A program made the position numbers and the translations under genes. The notes beneath the pieces are model-generated. The model searched no databases, was not told the origin of the DNA, and saw nothing but the letters and a program-made list of their open reading frames with translations. A stretch of 64,000 nt of DNA, from assembly GCF_021287135.1 (NCBI RefSeq), contig NZ_JAJTBB010000039.1, positions 1-64,000 of the forward strand. Reading direction: 5' to 3'. This DNA is from Acidovorax sp. Its GTDB lineage: Bacteria > Pseudomonadota > Gammaproteobacteria > Burkholderiales > Burkholderiaceae_C. How positions within the stretch are numbered: position 1 is the stretch's first letter; the number at the start of each line of letters is the position of its first letter. Shown piece by piece: positions 7,819-16,201 of the stretch.

Positions 7819-8274
7819 ATGGAACAACGCTGCCCCGTGTCCCCCCGCCGTTCGCGGGCCTGGCTGCTGGCGCTGCTGCTGCCCTGCGCCGCAACGGCGG
7901 GCCCGGTGGGGCCGCAGGGGACCATCGGCCCCACCGGACCGTTGGGCCCTGCCGCCGCCGACCGGCCCGTGGTGCCGCAGCGCAGCGCCCGCAGCACGGC
8001 CTCCGCACCGGCGGCACCTGCGTCTTCGGTGCAGCCCGCCGCCGCGGCCGCGGAGGGCAACCGCATCGAGGTGTCGGGCAATACCGCGTCGGGCACCCGT
8101 TGCGCTGGCCCGGGCCACGCCTCCGTCAACAGTGTCGACGTGTCCGGCGCGCGCCTGGAAGGCCGCACGGTCATCGTGCAGGGCCGCAACGCCAACCAGG
8201 TACGCACCGAGGACTGTCCGCAGTCGCCGGCGCGTCCGCGGCAGGAGCAGACCCACAGCATCCGCATCCGCTGA
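7819..8274 (+). CDS. Secreted protein with collagen-like triplets and one fibre-type repeat
   Basis: This 151-aa protein is assigned the ATG at 7819 because AGAAGG (7804-7809) lies at ideal distance; an ATG at 7795 is possible. The signal peptide ends near CAATA. The mature N-terminus carries six consecutive Gly-X-Y triplets (GPVGPQGTIGPTGPLGP), a collagen-like run, then an Ala/Pro/Ser linker. After this comes a single unit related to the cluster's repeat: NRIEVSGNTASG, then ASVNSVDVSG, then RTVIVQGRNANQVR. Two cysteines (in GTRCAG and TEDCPQ) bracket that unit and could form a disulfide. Its role may be a cap, linker or minor subunit of the fibre; this is inference from shared repeats and position. 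Confidence 0.75.
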   Translation: MEQRCPVSPRRSRAWLLALLLPCAATAGPVGPQGTIGPTGPLGPAAADRPVVPQRSARSTASAPAAPASSVQPAAAAAEGNRIEVSGNTASGTRCAGPGHASVNSVDVSGARLEGRTVIVQGRNANQVRTEDCPQSPARPRQEQTHSIRIR

Positions 8275-8311
8275 GCCGCGCAGTGCAGTGAAGCGCTTTT
8301 CTACCGAACCC

Positions 8312-8935
8312 ATGACCTACCCAGCACCCAACCCCCGTTCGTTCCCACCCACTCCCTGGCCGCGTGCGGCCGCCGCCGCGATGGCCGCCGCTGCCCTGCT
8401 GTTGGCCGCGTGCAAGGAGCCGGCCGCACCGCAACCCAAGGTGTCCGCGGCTGCGGAGCCTGCCCCGGCGCCCGCGGCCGCGCCACCAGCCCCCGCACCC
8501 GCTGCGGCTCCTGCGGCGCAGCCCGCGCCTGCAGCGCCTGCTGCTGCGGCCGCCCCGCGCAAGCAGACCCTGGCCATCCAGGGCGTGGCTCCGGCCGGCG
8601 TCACGGTGCGCGTGAAGGGCGTGGAAATGGGGGCCGACGCCACGGTGCTCGACGTGAGCATCTCGTTTGCCAACCGCATCACCGACACCACCATGCTGGC
8701 GCTGGCGGACACGTACCTGCAGGATGAAAGCGGCGCCCGCCTGCACATCAAGCGGCCCGACAACAACCGCGACATCACCCTCCGCGAGGGCGAAACGCTG
8801 GACGGGCAACTGGTGTTCCTGGGGGCGGTGGCGCCCTCGGCCCGCAAGCTCAAGCTGGTGTTCAACGACGGCAACCAGGGCGACAACATCGTGGCGCCGG
8901 GGCTGGTCATCGACCTGCCGCTGCAGGGCGGCTGA
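8312..8935 (+). CDS. Lipoprotein with long Ala/Pro tether and a beta-domain
   Basis: This 207-aa protein (ATG 8312; ATG 8381 and GTG 8288 are alternatives, with no clear ribosome-binding site to decide) has a lipobox LAAC with Cys34 and Lys at +2. A ~65-residue Ala/Pro-rich stretch follows, likely an extended tether. The C-terminal ~115 aa form a strand-rich domain (VRVKGVEMGADATVLDVSIS, then a DITLREGETLDGQLVF segment) resembling the immunoglobulin-like domains of exported lipoproteins. Its TGA overlaps the ATG of the OmpA-like gene (TGATG), so the two are coupled. It may position the secretion complex in the outer membrane, but its specific role is unknown. Confidence 0.75.
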   Translation: MTYPAPNPRSFPPTPWPRAAAAAMAAAALLLAACKEPAAPQPKVSAAAEPAPAPAAAPPAPAPAAAPAAQPAPAAPAAAAAPRKQTLAIQGVAPAGVTVRVKGVEMGADATVLDVSISFANRITDTTMLALADTYLQDESGARLHIKRPDNNRDITLREGETLDGQLVFLGAVAPSARKLKLVFNDGNQGDNIVAPGLVIDLPLQGG

Positions 8936-9672
8936 TGCGCGCCGGATGGACGGCTGCTGGCGTGCGCGCGTTGCGCACCCTGGTCCCTGCGGGGATGGCG
9001 GCAGTGCTGGCCTTGGCCGGCGTGCCTGCGCGGGCGTGGGAGGTGGTGCGCAGCCAGCGTGCGCTGGCCGATGTGCCGACGCGGCTGGTGCCAGCCTCTG
9101 AAGCGCCGGCCACGGTGCTGCGTCCGCCGCAGCCGGCGGGCGGCCTCGCGGCCCGCACGCAGGAGTCCACGTTGCAGCGCAGCGCCGGCCCGCAGACGGT
9201 GCTGCGCGAGGCCGAGGTCCCGCGCGAGCGGCTGGCGCAGACGCGTGCCCTGTGGGCCGAGCTCAAGGCGCGCCCCACGCCGGAGCAGGCCATTTCCATT
9301 GACCTGCCGGCCGACGTGCTGTTCGACTTCGACAAGGCCGATCTGCGGCCGGACGCGGCCCCGTCGCTGGACAAGGCGGCCGAACTCATCAAGAGCTACG
9401 CTGCGGCGCCCCTGACCGTGCGCGGCCATACCGATGGCAAGGGCACGGACGCGTACAACGACAGCCTGTCGCTGCGCCGTGCCGAGACGGTTTCTGCCGC
9501 GCTGCGCCAGCGCACGGGCCGCCCCGCGCGGGTGGAAGGCCTGGGCAAGCGCGAGCCCGTGGCGCCCAACACCACGCCGGACGGCCGCGACGACCCGCAG
9601 GGGCGCCAGCTCAACCGGCGGGTGCAAATCCTCATCGGCGTGCCGGGCACGCAGCCCAAGGAAGGCAGGTAG
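8935..9672 (+). CDS. OmpA-family peptidoglycan-binding protein
   Basis: This 245-aa protein has an N-terminal signal peptide (~34 aa) and a ~90-aa linker, then a C-terminal OmpA/MotB domain (residues ~120-240). The domain contains ADVLFDFDKADLRPDA, the VRGHTDGKGTD segment that carries the meso-diaminopimelate-binding Asp, and the closing GRQLNRRVQILI with its Arg. No beta-barrel is present, so it is a periplasmic or outer-membrane-associated cell-wall anchor. Inside this cluster it most likely ties the secretion assembly to peptidoglycan. It starts at the overlapping TGATG junction with the preceding lipoprotein gene. Confidence 0.85.
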   Translation: MRAGWTAAGVRALRTLVPAGMAAVLALAGVPARAWEVVRSQRALADVPTRLVPASEAPATVLRPPQPAGGLAARTQESTLQRSAGPQTVLREAEVPRERLAQTRALWAELKARPTPEQAISIDLPADVLFDFDKADLRPDAAPSLDKAAELIKSYAAAPLTVRGHTDGKGTDAYNDSLSLRRAETVSAALRQRTGRPARVEGLGKREPVAPNTTPDGRDDPQGRQLNRRVQILIGVPGTQPKEGR

Positions 9673-9678
9673 AACAGC

Positions 9679-9933
9679 ATGGCCCTGGTCCGTTGCCCGG
9701 AATGTGGGCGTGAAGTGTCATCGCAGGCGCCGGCCTGCCCGGGGTGCGGCTACCCGCTGCAAGAGCGCCCGTCCCCCGCGCCGGGGCCCCAGGGCGCGCT
9801 GCAGTCGCCGCACCTGTGGGGCCGCCTCGCCATGGTGTTGGGCGCGTGGCTGGTCACGCCCTGGATCGCCCGGCTGATCGTGGCGCTGGCGGTGTGCGTG
9901 CTGGCGTACTTCCTGTTCACCGGCGCACGCTGA
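9679..9933 (+). CDS. Zinc-ribbon single-pass membrane protein
   Basis: This 84-aa protein opens with a zinc ribbon made of two CxxC knuckles (CPEC at 6-9 and CPGC near 20-23), continues through a Pro-rich linker, and ends in a hydrophobic segment (~residues 50-80) that should span the membrane once or form a hairpin. It starts 6 nt after the OmpA-like gene and is the last gene of the cluster. Zinc-ribbon/TM proteins of this size are common and mostly uncharacterised; a regulatory or assembly role is possible. The ribbon would face the cytoplasm if the single TM runs N-in. Confidence 0.7.
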   Translation: MALVRCPECGREVSSQAPACPGCGYPLQERPSPAPGPQGALQSPHLWGRLAMVLGAWLVTPWIARLIVALAVCVLAYFLFTGAR

Positions 9934-9952
9934 CGCCGCCGCGGGCCTGGCA

Positions 9953-10729
9953 TCACTCGGCAAGGGCGTGCGCCGGTCGCGTCGCTTGTACCGCACTGGC
10001 CAGGGCCACTGCGTCCGCGCCTGCGGCATAGCGCAGGCGCGGCGTCGTATCGGTGGCCGCTGTCCACACCACCTCGGCCACGTCCTGTTCGGTGGTCAGC
10101 GCGGCGGGCTGGCTGTAGGCCGCAAACACCGATTGCGCATAGGGCGCGTAAGCGGGCGGGATCAGGCCCTGCAGGCGCTCGGTGCTGTTGGCGGTGAACT
10201 GCGTGGTGGGGCCGTAGCCGGGCTGGACGAGCTTTACCCGCACGCCAAAGGTCTGAAGCTCGAACGCGAGCGAGGCGGTGAACCCCTCAATGGCGGCCTT
10301 GCTGGCCGTGTAGGCCGCCACCAGGGGCATGGGCGCAAGGGTGGCGCTGGAGGTGACGTTGATCACCAGGCCCGCTGCGCGTGCGCGCATTTGCGGCAGC
10401 ACGGCCTGGGTCAGGGCCATGGTGCCGAAGGTGTTCGTCTCGAAGATGTCGCGCACGGTGGCCATGGGGGTGGCCTCGAAGGCGCCGAAGAGGCCCACGC
10501 CCGCATTGTTGACCAGCACGTCGATGGGGCCCGCGTCGCTCAGCGCCTGGGCAATGCTGGCGGGCTGGGTCACGTCCAGCGGCAGCACCCGCAGACGTTC
10601 CGACGTGGGCAGCACATCGGTGCGGGGCGTGCGCATGGTGGCGATGACGTTCCAGCCCTGGGCCAGAAAGTGGCGGGCGGTGGCCAGGCCGTAGCCGGAT
10701 GAGCAGCCGGTGATGAGGATGGTTTTCAT
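9953..10729 (-). CDS. Short-chain dehydrogenase/reductase (SDR)
   Basis: This 258-aa classical SDR has the NAD(P)-binding TGCSSGYG motif (residues 7-14), the NNAG motif in DVLVNNAGVGLFG, the catalytic Ser in NVTSSATLAPM and the YxxxK pair in AAYTASKAAIEG. It should catalyse an NAD(P)-dependent oxidoreduction of an alcohol or ketone; the substrate cannot be read from sequence. A good Shine-Dalgarno (AGGAG) precedes its start. It is divergent from an AraC-type regulator across 115 bp, the usual arrangement for a regulator and its target. Its end faces the zinc-ribbon gene only 19 bp away. Confidence 0.9.
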   Translation of the reverse strand: MKTILITGCSSGYGLATARHFLAQGWNVIATMRTPRTDVLPTSERLRVLPLDVTQPASIAQALSDAGPIDVLVNNAGVGLFGAFEATPMATVRDIFETNTFGTMALTQAVLPQMRARAAGLVINVTSSATLAPMPLVAAYTASKAAIEGFTASLAFELQTFGVRVKLVQPGYGPTTQFTANSTERLQGLIPPAYAPYAQSVFAAYSQPAALTTEQDVAEVVWTAATDTTPRLRYAAGADAVALASAVQATRPAHALAE

Positions 10730-10844
10730 GGTTGGACTCCTGGAGAAGGATGGGTTGCACTGCGAAATCAGTAGGGCAACGATACCGGCCTGAAGCAGAA
10801 TTATCTACAATCAATGGTCGTGTTTTCTTTTGCAGGAGTCCGGT

Positions 10845-11756
10845 TTGGTCGATCCTTTGGCCGAGGTAATTGCGCTGCTGCGGCCGCGCGCCGTGTTCTC
10901 CAAGGTCGTCAGCGGTGCGGGGGCTTGGGCCGTGCGGTACGCTGAATTCGGCCAGCCCAGCTTCTGCGCCGTGCTGGAAGGGGAATGCGTGCTGGCGGTG
11001 GAGGGGCAGGAGCCGGTGATGCTGCGGTCCGGTGATTTCATCTTGATGCCGGCCACGCCGGGCTTCACGCTGTCCGCGGTGGAGGCGGGGGCCGCCGCGC
11101 CCGTACTCCGGGACCCCCGCAACAAGCCGCCCGTGCCCGAGGGCGAGCAGGGGCTGCGGCACGGCACGCCCGATGGGCCTGCGGACATGCGCATGCTGGG
11201 CGGTTATTTTGAATTCGACTCGCCGGACGCGGCGTTGCTGGTGGCCCTGTTGCCCGCGCTGCTCCTGGTGCGCGAAACGGCCGCGCTGCCCACGCTGGTG
11301 CAACTGGTGCGGCAGGAATGCCTGGCCACGCTGCCAGGGCGCGATCTGGTGCTGGGGCGGCTGGTGGAGGTGCTGCTGATCGAGGCACTGCGCAGCGGCC
11401 ACCACGACGGCGCCCCGCCGGGCTTGCTGCGCGGGCTGGCCGATGCGCGGGTGGCCGTCGGGCTGCGGCTGATGCACAGCGCCCCCGGGCATTCCTGGAC
11501 GGTGGATGCGCTGGCGCGCGAGGCGGCGCTGTCGCGCTCCACGTTTTTCGAGCGGTTTTCGCGCGCCGTGGGCCAGCCGCCCATGGAATACCTTTTGGCC
11601 TGGCGCATGGCCCTGGCCAAAAGGTTGCTCAACGGCGGCGAACTGGGGGTGGCCGAAGTGGCCGAGCGTGTGGGCTACAGCTCGGCCAGCACCTTCAGCA
11701 CGGCCTTCAGCCGGCATGTGGGCCTGCCGCCAGGGCGCTATGCGCGGCAGGCGTGA
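10845..11756 (+). CDS. AraC-family transcriptional regulator with cupin sensor domain
   Basis: This 303-aa regulator is assigned the TTG at 10845, where GGAG (10834-10837) is well spaced. An N-terminal cupin-type sensor domain (residues ~15-185; VRYAEFGQPSFCAVLEGECV) precedes two AraC helix-turn-helix motifs at the C-terminus (WTVDALAREAALSRSTFFER and LGVAEVAERVGYSSASTFST). The layout matches the cupin-6 AraC group that often controls adjacent reductase genes. It probably regulates the divergent SDR gene. Ligand unknown. Confidence 0.88.
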   Translation: MVDPLAEVIALLRPRAVFSKVVSGAGAWAVRYAEFGQPSFCAVLEGECVLAVEGQEPVMLRSGDFILMPATPGFTLSAVEAGAAAPVLRDPRNKPPVPEGEQGLRHGTPDGPADMRMLGGYFEFDSPDAALLVALLPALLLVRETAALPTLVQLVRQECLATLPGRDLVLGRLVEVLLIEALRSGHHDGAPPGLLRGLADARVAVGLRLMHSAPGHSWTVDALAREAALSRSTFFERFSRAVGQPPMEYLLAWRMALAKRLLNGGELGVAEVAERVGYSSASTFSTAFSRHVGLPPGRYARQA

Positions 11757-11796
11757 GGGTCTCTTGGGGACGCGGTGCCGCGCAGTGGCCGCCGCC

Positions 11797-11822
11797 AAAA
11801 AAAGAAAAGGGCCCGAAGGCCC
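11797..11822 (-). terminator. Rho-independent terminator of the PhoX gene
   Basis: On the minus strand GGGCC-TTCG-GGCCC is followed by TTTTCTTTTTTT. The stable UUCG tetraloop and long U-tract make this a convincing intrinsic terminator for the phosphatase gene. It lies in the convergent gap and may also slow read-through from the AraC gene. Confidence 0.85.
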
Positions 11823-11875
11823 GGTTCTTTCGTGGCGGCCCGAGCGTGCAGCACGCACGCGGGCCGCATAGCCGC

Positions 11876-13825
11876 TTAACGCTGGCGCAGCGCGGGCTGC
11901 TTGGCGGTGCCGGTGAGGTAGCCCACGCCAGCGCCCGCCTTGTTCTTGTAATTGGCGTTGATGAGGGGATCCAGCGTGCCCTTGACCACGCTGTGGATGC
12001 CGCCCCAGTCGCCGGGGTGCTGGAAGTTGCTCATGATGTAGGTCCAGCCGTTGATCTCGTCCACGGCGTGCAGGCCGGTGGATTCGCCGCCCGCGGGGAT
12101 GGACATGAGGCGCGACAGCTCCTTGGTGTCCACGTTGTAGGCCCACAGGAAGTTGTTCACGTGCTGGCTGCTGTCCTCGCCGATGAACAGGGTGCGCATC
12201 TTTTCCGAGAACTTGAGGTTGTCGGGGTTGCAGACCTTGTTGGGGTTGCCGGTGTTGCCCAGGGCGTCGGCGGCGATGTCCTCGCCGGCCAGCAGGGCCT
12301 TGGTGTCGACAGGCATCCACTCGCTGTTGATGGCGCCACCAGCGGTGTCCTTCTGGCCGCCGCGCAGGTTCAGGGCCATCACCACACCAGCCTTCAGGGT
12401 CTTAGGGATGGAAATGCCATTGCCCGGCACGTTGGCGGCGTCGCCCGCCACCATCGACTTTTCGCAGTTCTGCAGGGCCGAGTACGCGATCTTGTCCTTG
12501 GCGTTGACGGTGGTGCCTTCCATCTTGGTGAAGCCCATGCTGGCGCCCTTGAAGGCTGCGTAGCGGTGGGTTTCCAGGAAGGCGGCGGCCTTTTCCATGC
12601 CGGGGTTGATCTTGATCCACTCGGTCTTGCCGTTGGCCACGATCTTGGTGTAGCTGGCGTCGCCAGGGTCCTTGCTGGCCACGCTCATGATGTCCGTAGG
12701 CTTGAGCGTGTTGGCCAGCTGCTCGATCTCGGCGCTAGTGGCCGAGCCCAGCTTGATCCAGGTGAGCGGAGCACCGTTGGCGGCCGCAGGGTCGATGGAG
12801 AAGCCGGCGCCCACCTTGGCGGCGTACAGCGTGCCCGAGGACAGGTCCTTTTCCTTGTCGGCCACGAACACGAAGTAGGCGCTGTTGGTGGCGTCGTCGC
12901 CCATCAGCGCGGTGCGCTGGTCGGGCATCACCTGCACCAGTTCGTGCGAGATGCGGCCCATGCAGAAGTGCTTTTTGATGGACGCGGTGCCATCGGGGTT
13001 CACCGTCACTTCGGGCATGTGGCCGTAGTGATAGGGGTTGGCCTTGGTCTCGTCGCCAAACAGGTTCTTGCTGTAGGCCTTGAGCTGGGCGTTGCTGCTG
13101 TTGAAGGCATCGGGCTCGTACTCTTCGCTGGACAGGTGCGTGCCCCAGGGCGACAGGCTGGCGCCGCAGGTGATCCACAGGCCGTGCACCTTGGAGGTGT
13201 CCACGTTGTGGTACTTCACCAGGCTGAGCTTGCCGGTGTTGGGGTCCTGGTCCAGCGTGAGCACGGCGATGGGCGAGGGCAGCTTGCCGTACATGTCGGT
13301 CTTGCCGTCTTGCGCCCAGGTGGTGTATTCAAACTGCACCACGGCGAACACGGGGTTGCCCTTGACCCCGTCCACCTTGGCGTTGGGCACGGTGAGCAGC
13401 GAGGTGCCGTCGGGCGAATCCGAGAAGAACTGGCGTTCCGCGCCGGGCACGGAGGTGTCGATGATGGCCTTGTTGTTGATGTCGTAGTAGCCGCCAGCCA
13501 GCACCTTGCCGCCCTTGCCGTCCGGCACCAGGTCGCCGGTGATGAAGAAGGGCTGGTAGGCCAGGGCATACGACTGCGTGCTGCCGTCGCTGAGCTTCAC
13601 GTTCAACGAGGAGCCCACCGAGGTGGTGGCCATGGCGGCGGCGCTGGCCAGCGTGGGGGCGGCCATCGACGTGAACGATGCGGAGGCAAAGGTCGCCTCA
13701 TCGCTGCCGCCGCCGCACCCGGTGGCCAGCAGCGAAGCGGCCGCCGAGGTACCGATGGGCAGCATGGGAATGCCGGCCAGAAGTTGCAGGGCCTTGCGGC
13801 GGGTGGGCGTGGTCGTGTGGGACAT
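11876..13825 (-). CDS. phoX: PhoX-type alkaline phosphatase
   Basis: This 649-aa protein belongs to the PhoX (DUF839) family, Tat-exported calcium/iron-dependent phosphatases that release phosphate from phosphoesters in the periplasm. The N-terminus carries a Tat-like TRRKALQLLAG motif (residues 8-18); a Cys in LLATGCGGGS (about residue 37) also makes a lipidated form possible. Family hallmarks include the SPWGTHLSSEEYEPDAF segment, the YHYGHMPEV stretch and LFIGEDSSQHVNN near the C-terminus. The start at 13825 was chosen because it begins directly before the Tat motif. A strong terminator follows the gene. I see no convincing Pho box upstream, though one may be present. Confidence 0.88.
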   Translation of the reverse strand: MSHTTTPTRRKALQLLAGIPMLPIGTSAAASLLATGCGGGSDEATFASASFTSMAAPTLASAAAMATTSVGSSLNVKLSDGSTQSYALAYQPFFITGDLVPDGKGGKVLAGGYYDINNKAIIDTSVPGAERQFFSDSPDGTSLLTVPNAKVDGVKGNPVFAVVQFEYTTWAQDGKTDMYGKLPSPIAVLTLDQDPNTGKLSLVKYHNVDTSKVHGLWITCGASLSPWGTHLSSEEYEPDAFNSSNAQLKAYSKNLFGDETKANPYHYGHMPEVTVNPDGTASIKKHFCMGRISHELVQVMPDQRTALMGDDATNSAYFVFVADKEKDLSSGTLYAAKVGAGFSIDPAAANGAPLTWIKLGSATSAEIEQLANTLKPTDIMSVASKDPGDASYTKIVANGKTEWIKINPGMEKAAAFLETHRYAAFKGASMGFTKMEGTTVNAKDKIAYSALQNCEKSMVAGDAANVPGNGISIPKTLKAGVVMALNLRGGQKDTAGGAINSEWMPVDTKALLAGEDIAADALGNTGNPNKVCNPDNLKFSEKMRTLFIGEDSSQHVNNFLWAYNVDTKELSRLMSIPAGGESTGLHAVDEINGWTYIMSNFQHPGDWGGIHSVVKGTLDPLINANYKNKAGAGVGYLTGTAKQPALRQR

Positions 13826-14007
13826 GGTGGATCGTTGTGGATTGAGGAGAACAAAGAGGCAGGGACCGCCGCGCAGGCCGGGGCCGGAGCAAGCGGGTTG
13901 TCCGGCTGCGGATGCTAAGAACGCTGTGTGACAGTGGCGTGAATGCCGGCGGCGACGCCAGTCACGCTGGCGGCCGGCGGCTGCGCTCGGGCCTGCGCGC
14001 ACGCACG

Positions 14008-14051
14008 CAGGCCGCATGCAGGCCGCATTCAGGCCGCATTCAGGCCGCCTG
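14008..14051. repeat. Four tandem copies of an 11-bp unit
   Basis: Four copies of CAGGCCGCATT or near variants (CATG, CATT, CATT, CCTG endings) run head to tail from 14008 to 14051. They sit in the 341-bp gap (13826-14166) between the PhoX gene and a membrane-protein gene, both on the minus strand. Nothing else in that gap looks like a gene or a clear terminator. Confidence 0.6.
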
Positions 14052-14166
14052 TGCCCTCGCCGGGCCGGGTGTCGTTTTTCGGGTGGGGCAGCGGCGCTGC
14101 GGGCGCCGCAGCGGCGGCCTTCCGCAGGCCGTTGGCCGGTGGGGCGGGCGGGCGGGTGGGGGCCGC

Positions 14167-14988
14167 TCAGGCCGCGGGTGCCGGCGGCTGGGCTGCGTCG
14201 GCAGCGTCGCTGCCGGGGGCGTCAAAGCAGTCGCGGAACGTGAACACGACCGAGGTGAAGAACATGGCCGCCAGCATCATGGCCGCGCCCACCATGATGC
14301 CCCCGGCGGCCGTGTTGGCCAGCCCGGCCAGCGCCAGGAGGGTGGCGACGGTGGCCACCACCAGCCCGCCCAGCAGGAACACGCCCATCCAGCCCAGGCC
14401 GTAGACCAGAAACGCCCCGAAATTGCGCACGCAGGCCACGATGCTGAAGAACAGCGCCTTGACCGGCGGCACGCCGTGCCAGTGCACGAGCCCGGGGGCA
14501 TGCCAGAACAGCAGCGACAACGGGAGGTACAGCGTCATGGAAAGCCACATGGCGCGCTGGAAGGCCGGGTCTTCGGCGATCTCCTGCGTCATCTTGGCGC
14601 CGCCCAGGTACACGCTGGCGAACTGCCCGCCGTCCAGCAGGGCGGACAGCCCCATTACGCCCAGGAAGCACGCGGCATACAGTCCCCCCAGCACCATCAT
14701 GTCGCGCAGGCGCTGCTGGCCGGTGCGAAACGCCACCAGCAGCAACGCCGGCGTGGGAAAGCGCCCCTGGGACGCCTGGGCGGCAGCCACCATCATCACC
14801 AGCGTGGACGTAGGCAGCAGCACCAGCGCAACGGCCGGGCCGATCAGCGGGATCAGCGTGGCCAGCGACATGATCGCCATGGTCATGAAGAACAGCGCCG
14901 CCAGCGCCATGGGCTGCCGCCAGAACGTCCGGATGCCAAGCGTGACCCAGTCCAGGCCCGTGCGGGCGGAGACGATGCGGAGTTTCAT
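14167..14988 (-). CDS. BPSS1780-type multi-pass membrane protein
   Basis: This 273-aa integral membrane protein has about six hydrophobic segments (near residues 28-50, 52-72, 95-125, 150-170, 185-215 and 225-255). It opens with the short amphipathic segment SARTGLDWVTLGIRTFWRQP, typical of the BPSS1780 family found next to thrB in many Burkholderiales. No enzymatic motif is visible and the function of the family is unknown. It lies 141 bp downstream of thrB on the same strand and may be co-transcribed with it. The C-terminus is an Ala/Pro-rich cytosolic tail. Confidence 0.75.
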   Translation of the reverse strand: MKLRIVSARTGLDWVTLGIRTFWRQPMALAALFFMTMAIMSLATLIPLIGPAVALVLLPTSTLVMMVAAAQASQGRFPTPALLLVAFRTGQQRLRDMMVLGGLYAACFLGVMGLSALLDGGQFASVYLGGAKMTQEIAEDPAFQRAMWLSMTLYLPLSLLFWHAPGLVHWHGVPPVKALFFSIVACVRNFGAFLVYGLGWMGVFLLGGLVVATVATLLALAGLANTAAGGIMVGAAMMLAAMFFTSVVFTFRDCFDAPGSDAADAAQPPAPAA

Positions 14989-15129
14989 TGCGTTAGGGCA
15001 GAAGAGAAGGAAGCAGCGGCACGTGGCGGCGGCTGATGGGCCAGGAATTTACTCCAGCCGTCCAAACCGCAGCGCCGGGCAGGGGATCGCGGCAGGCCGT
15101 CCGGCCGCGGGCGGCACTGCCGTTGCGGT

Positions 15130-16080
15130 TCAGGCATGCACCGGCTGCGCGATGCGGCTGCGCAGCACGCGTTCGAAATGCGTGGGGTCGTGGGGCTTGA
15201 GCATCGAGGCCTCGCGGGGCAGGTAGAAGTCCCACAGGCGCGAAATCCAGAAACGCAGGGCGCCGGCACGCAGCATGGCCGGCAGCAGCTCCCGCTCGGG
15301 CGCGGTGAGCGGGCGCACGGCCTGGTAGGCCTCCAGCATGCGCGTGGCACGCTCGGCATCGTGTGCGCCGGTGGACAGGTCGATGCACCAGTCGTTCAGG
15401 CACACCGCCAGGTCGAACAGCCAGGTGTCCACGCCCGCGAAATAGAAGTCGAAGAACCCGGTCAGCTCCTCGCCCTCGAACATCACGTTGTCACGGAACA
15501 GGTCGGCATGCACCGGGCCCCGGGGCAGGGCCGCGTAGGCAGCGCCGGCCGCCACATGGTTCTGGTAGGCCAGTTCCGAGCGCAGCAGCGCCGAGGCGGA
15601 TTCGCCGATGTGGGGCAGCACCACGGGCACGGTTTCGTTCCACCACGGCAGGCCCCGCAGATTGGGCTGCTGGCGGTCAAAGCTTCGGCCCACCAGGTGC
15701 ATGCGGGCCAACATGCCGCCCACGGCGGCGCAGTGCGCGCCCTGCGGGGCCAGCTGGCTTTTGCCGCGCAGCTTGTTCACCACGGCGGCGGGCTTGCCGC
15801 ACACGGTGTGCAGGATGTCGCCGTTCTTGTCGGCGCGCGGGTCGGGCACGGGAATGCCGCCGTGCGCCAGGTGCTTCATCAGGAACAGGTAGAAGGGCAG
15901 CTGCTCGGCCGTGAGGCGCTCGAACAGGGTGAGCACGAACTCGCCCTGTTCGCTGGTGAGGAAGTAGTTGGTGTTCTCGATGCCCCCTTCGATGCCGCGC
16001 AGCGCCACCAGCTCGCCCAGTTGCAAACGGCGCAGCAGTTCGCGCGCCTCTTCATTGGAGACTTCGGTAAAGACGGCCAT
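15130..16080 (-). CDS. thrB: Homoserine kinase
   Basis: This 316-aa protein is the aminoglycoside-phosphotransferase-like form of homoserine kinase used by beta- and gammaproteobacteria. It phosphorylates homoserine in threonine biosynthesis. Diagnostic features are the N-terminal MAVFTEVS start, [13 protein letters not shown] near residue 30, the catalytic loop [14 protein letters not shown] with its Asp, and the metal-binding FFDFYFAG. Its length is normal for the family. It forms the conserved neighbourhood membrane protein / thrB / small exported protein / polA. Confidence 0.93.
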   Translation of the reverse strand: MAVFTEVSNEEARELLRRLQLGELVALRGIEGGIENTNYFLTSEQGEFVLTLFERLTAEQLPFYLFLMKHLAHGGIPVPDPRADKNGDILHTVCGKPAAVVNKLRGKSQLAPQGAHCAAVGGMLARMHLVGRSFDRQQPNLRGLPWWNETVPVVLPHIGESASALLRSELAYQNHVAAGAAYAALPRGPVHADLFRDNVMFEGEELTGFFDFYFAGVDTWLFDLAVCLNDWCIDLSTGAHDAERATRMLEAYQAVRPLTAPERELLPAMLRAGALRFWISRLWDFYLPREASMLKPHDPTHFERVLRSRIAQPVHA

Positions 16081-16201
16081 CGCTCAGGACAGGGGAAGAA
16101 AAACGACTGGTGAAAGCAAAAGGGTGCGCAAGGCAGGGCGGTGCCAGGGGGCCGGGCGCGTGGTACCCCAGCCGGCCGGGGCCGGCGGGATGCGCCGGCG
16201 C

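Noticed and set aside
12000-13800. Plus-strand open frames within the PhoX region
   Set aside because: They are shadows; the minus-strand product has a Tat-like signal and PhoX family motifs and is followed by a strong terminator.
14008-14051. Tandem 11-bp units as a possible CRISPR array or iteron origin
   Set aside because: Units are contiguous with no spacers, only four copies, and there is no cas or rep gene nearby.
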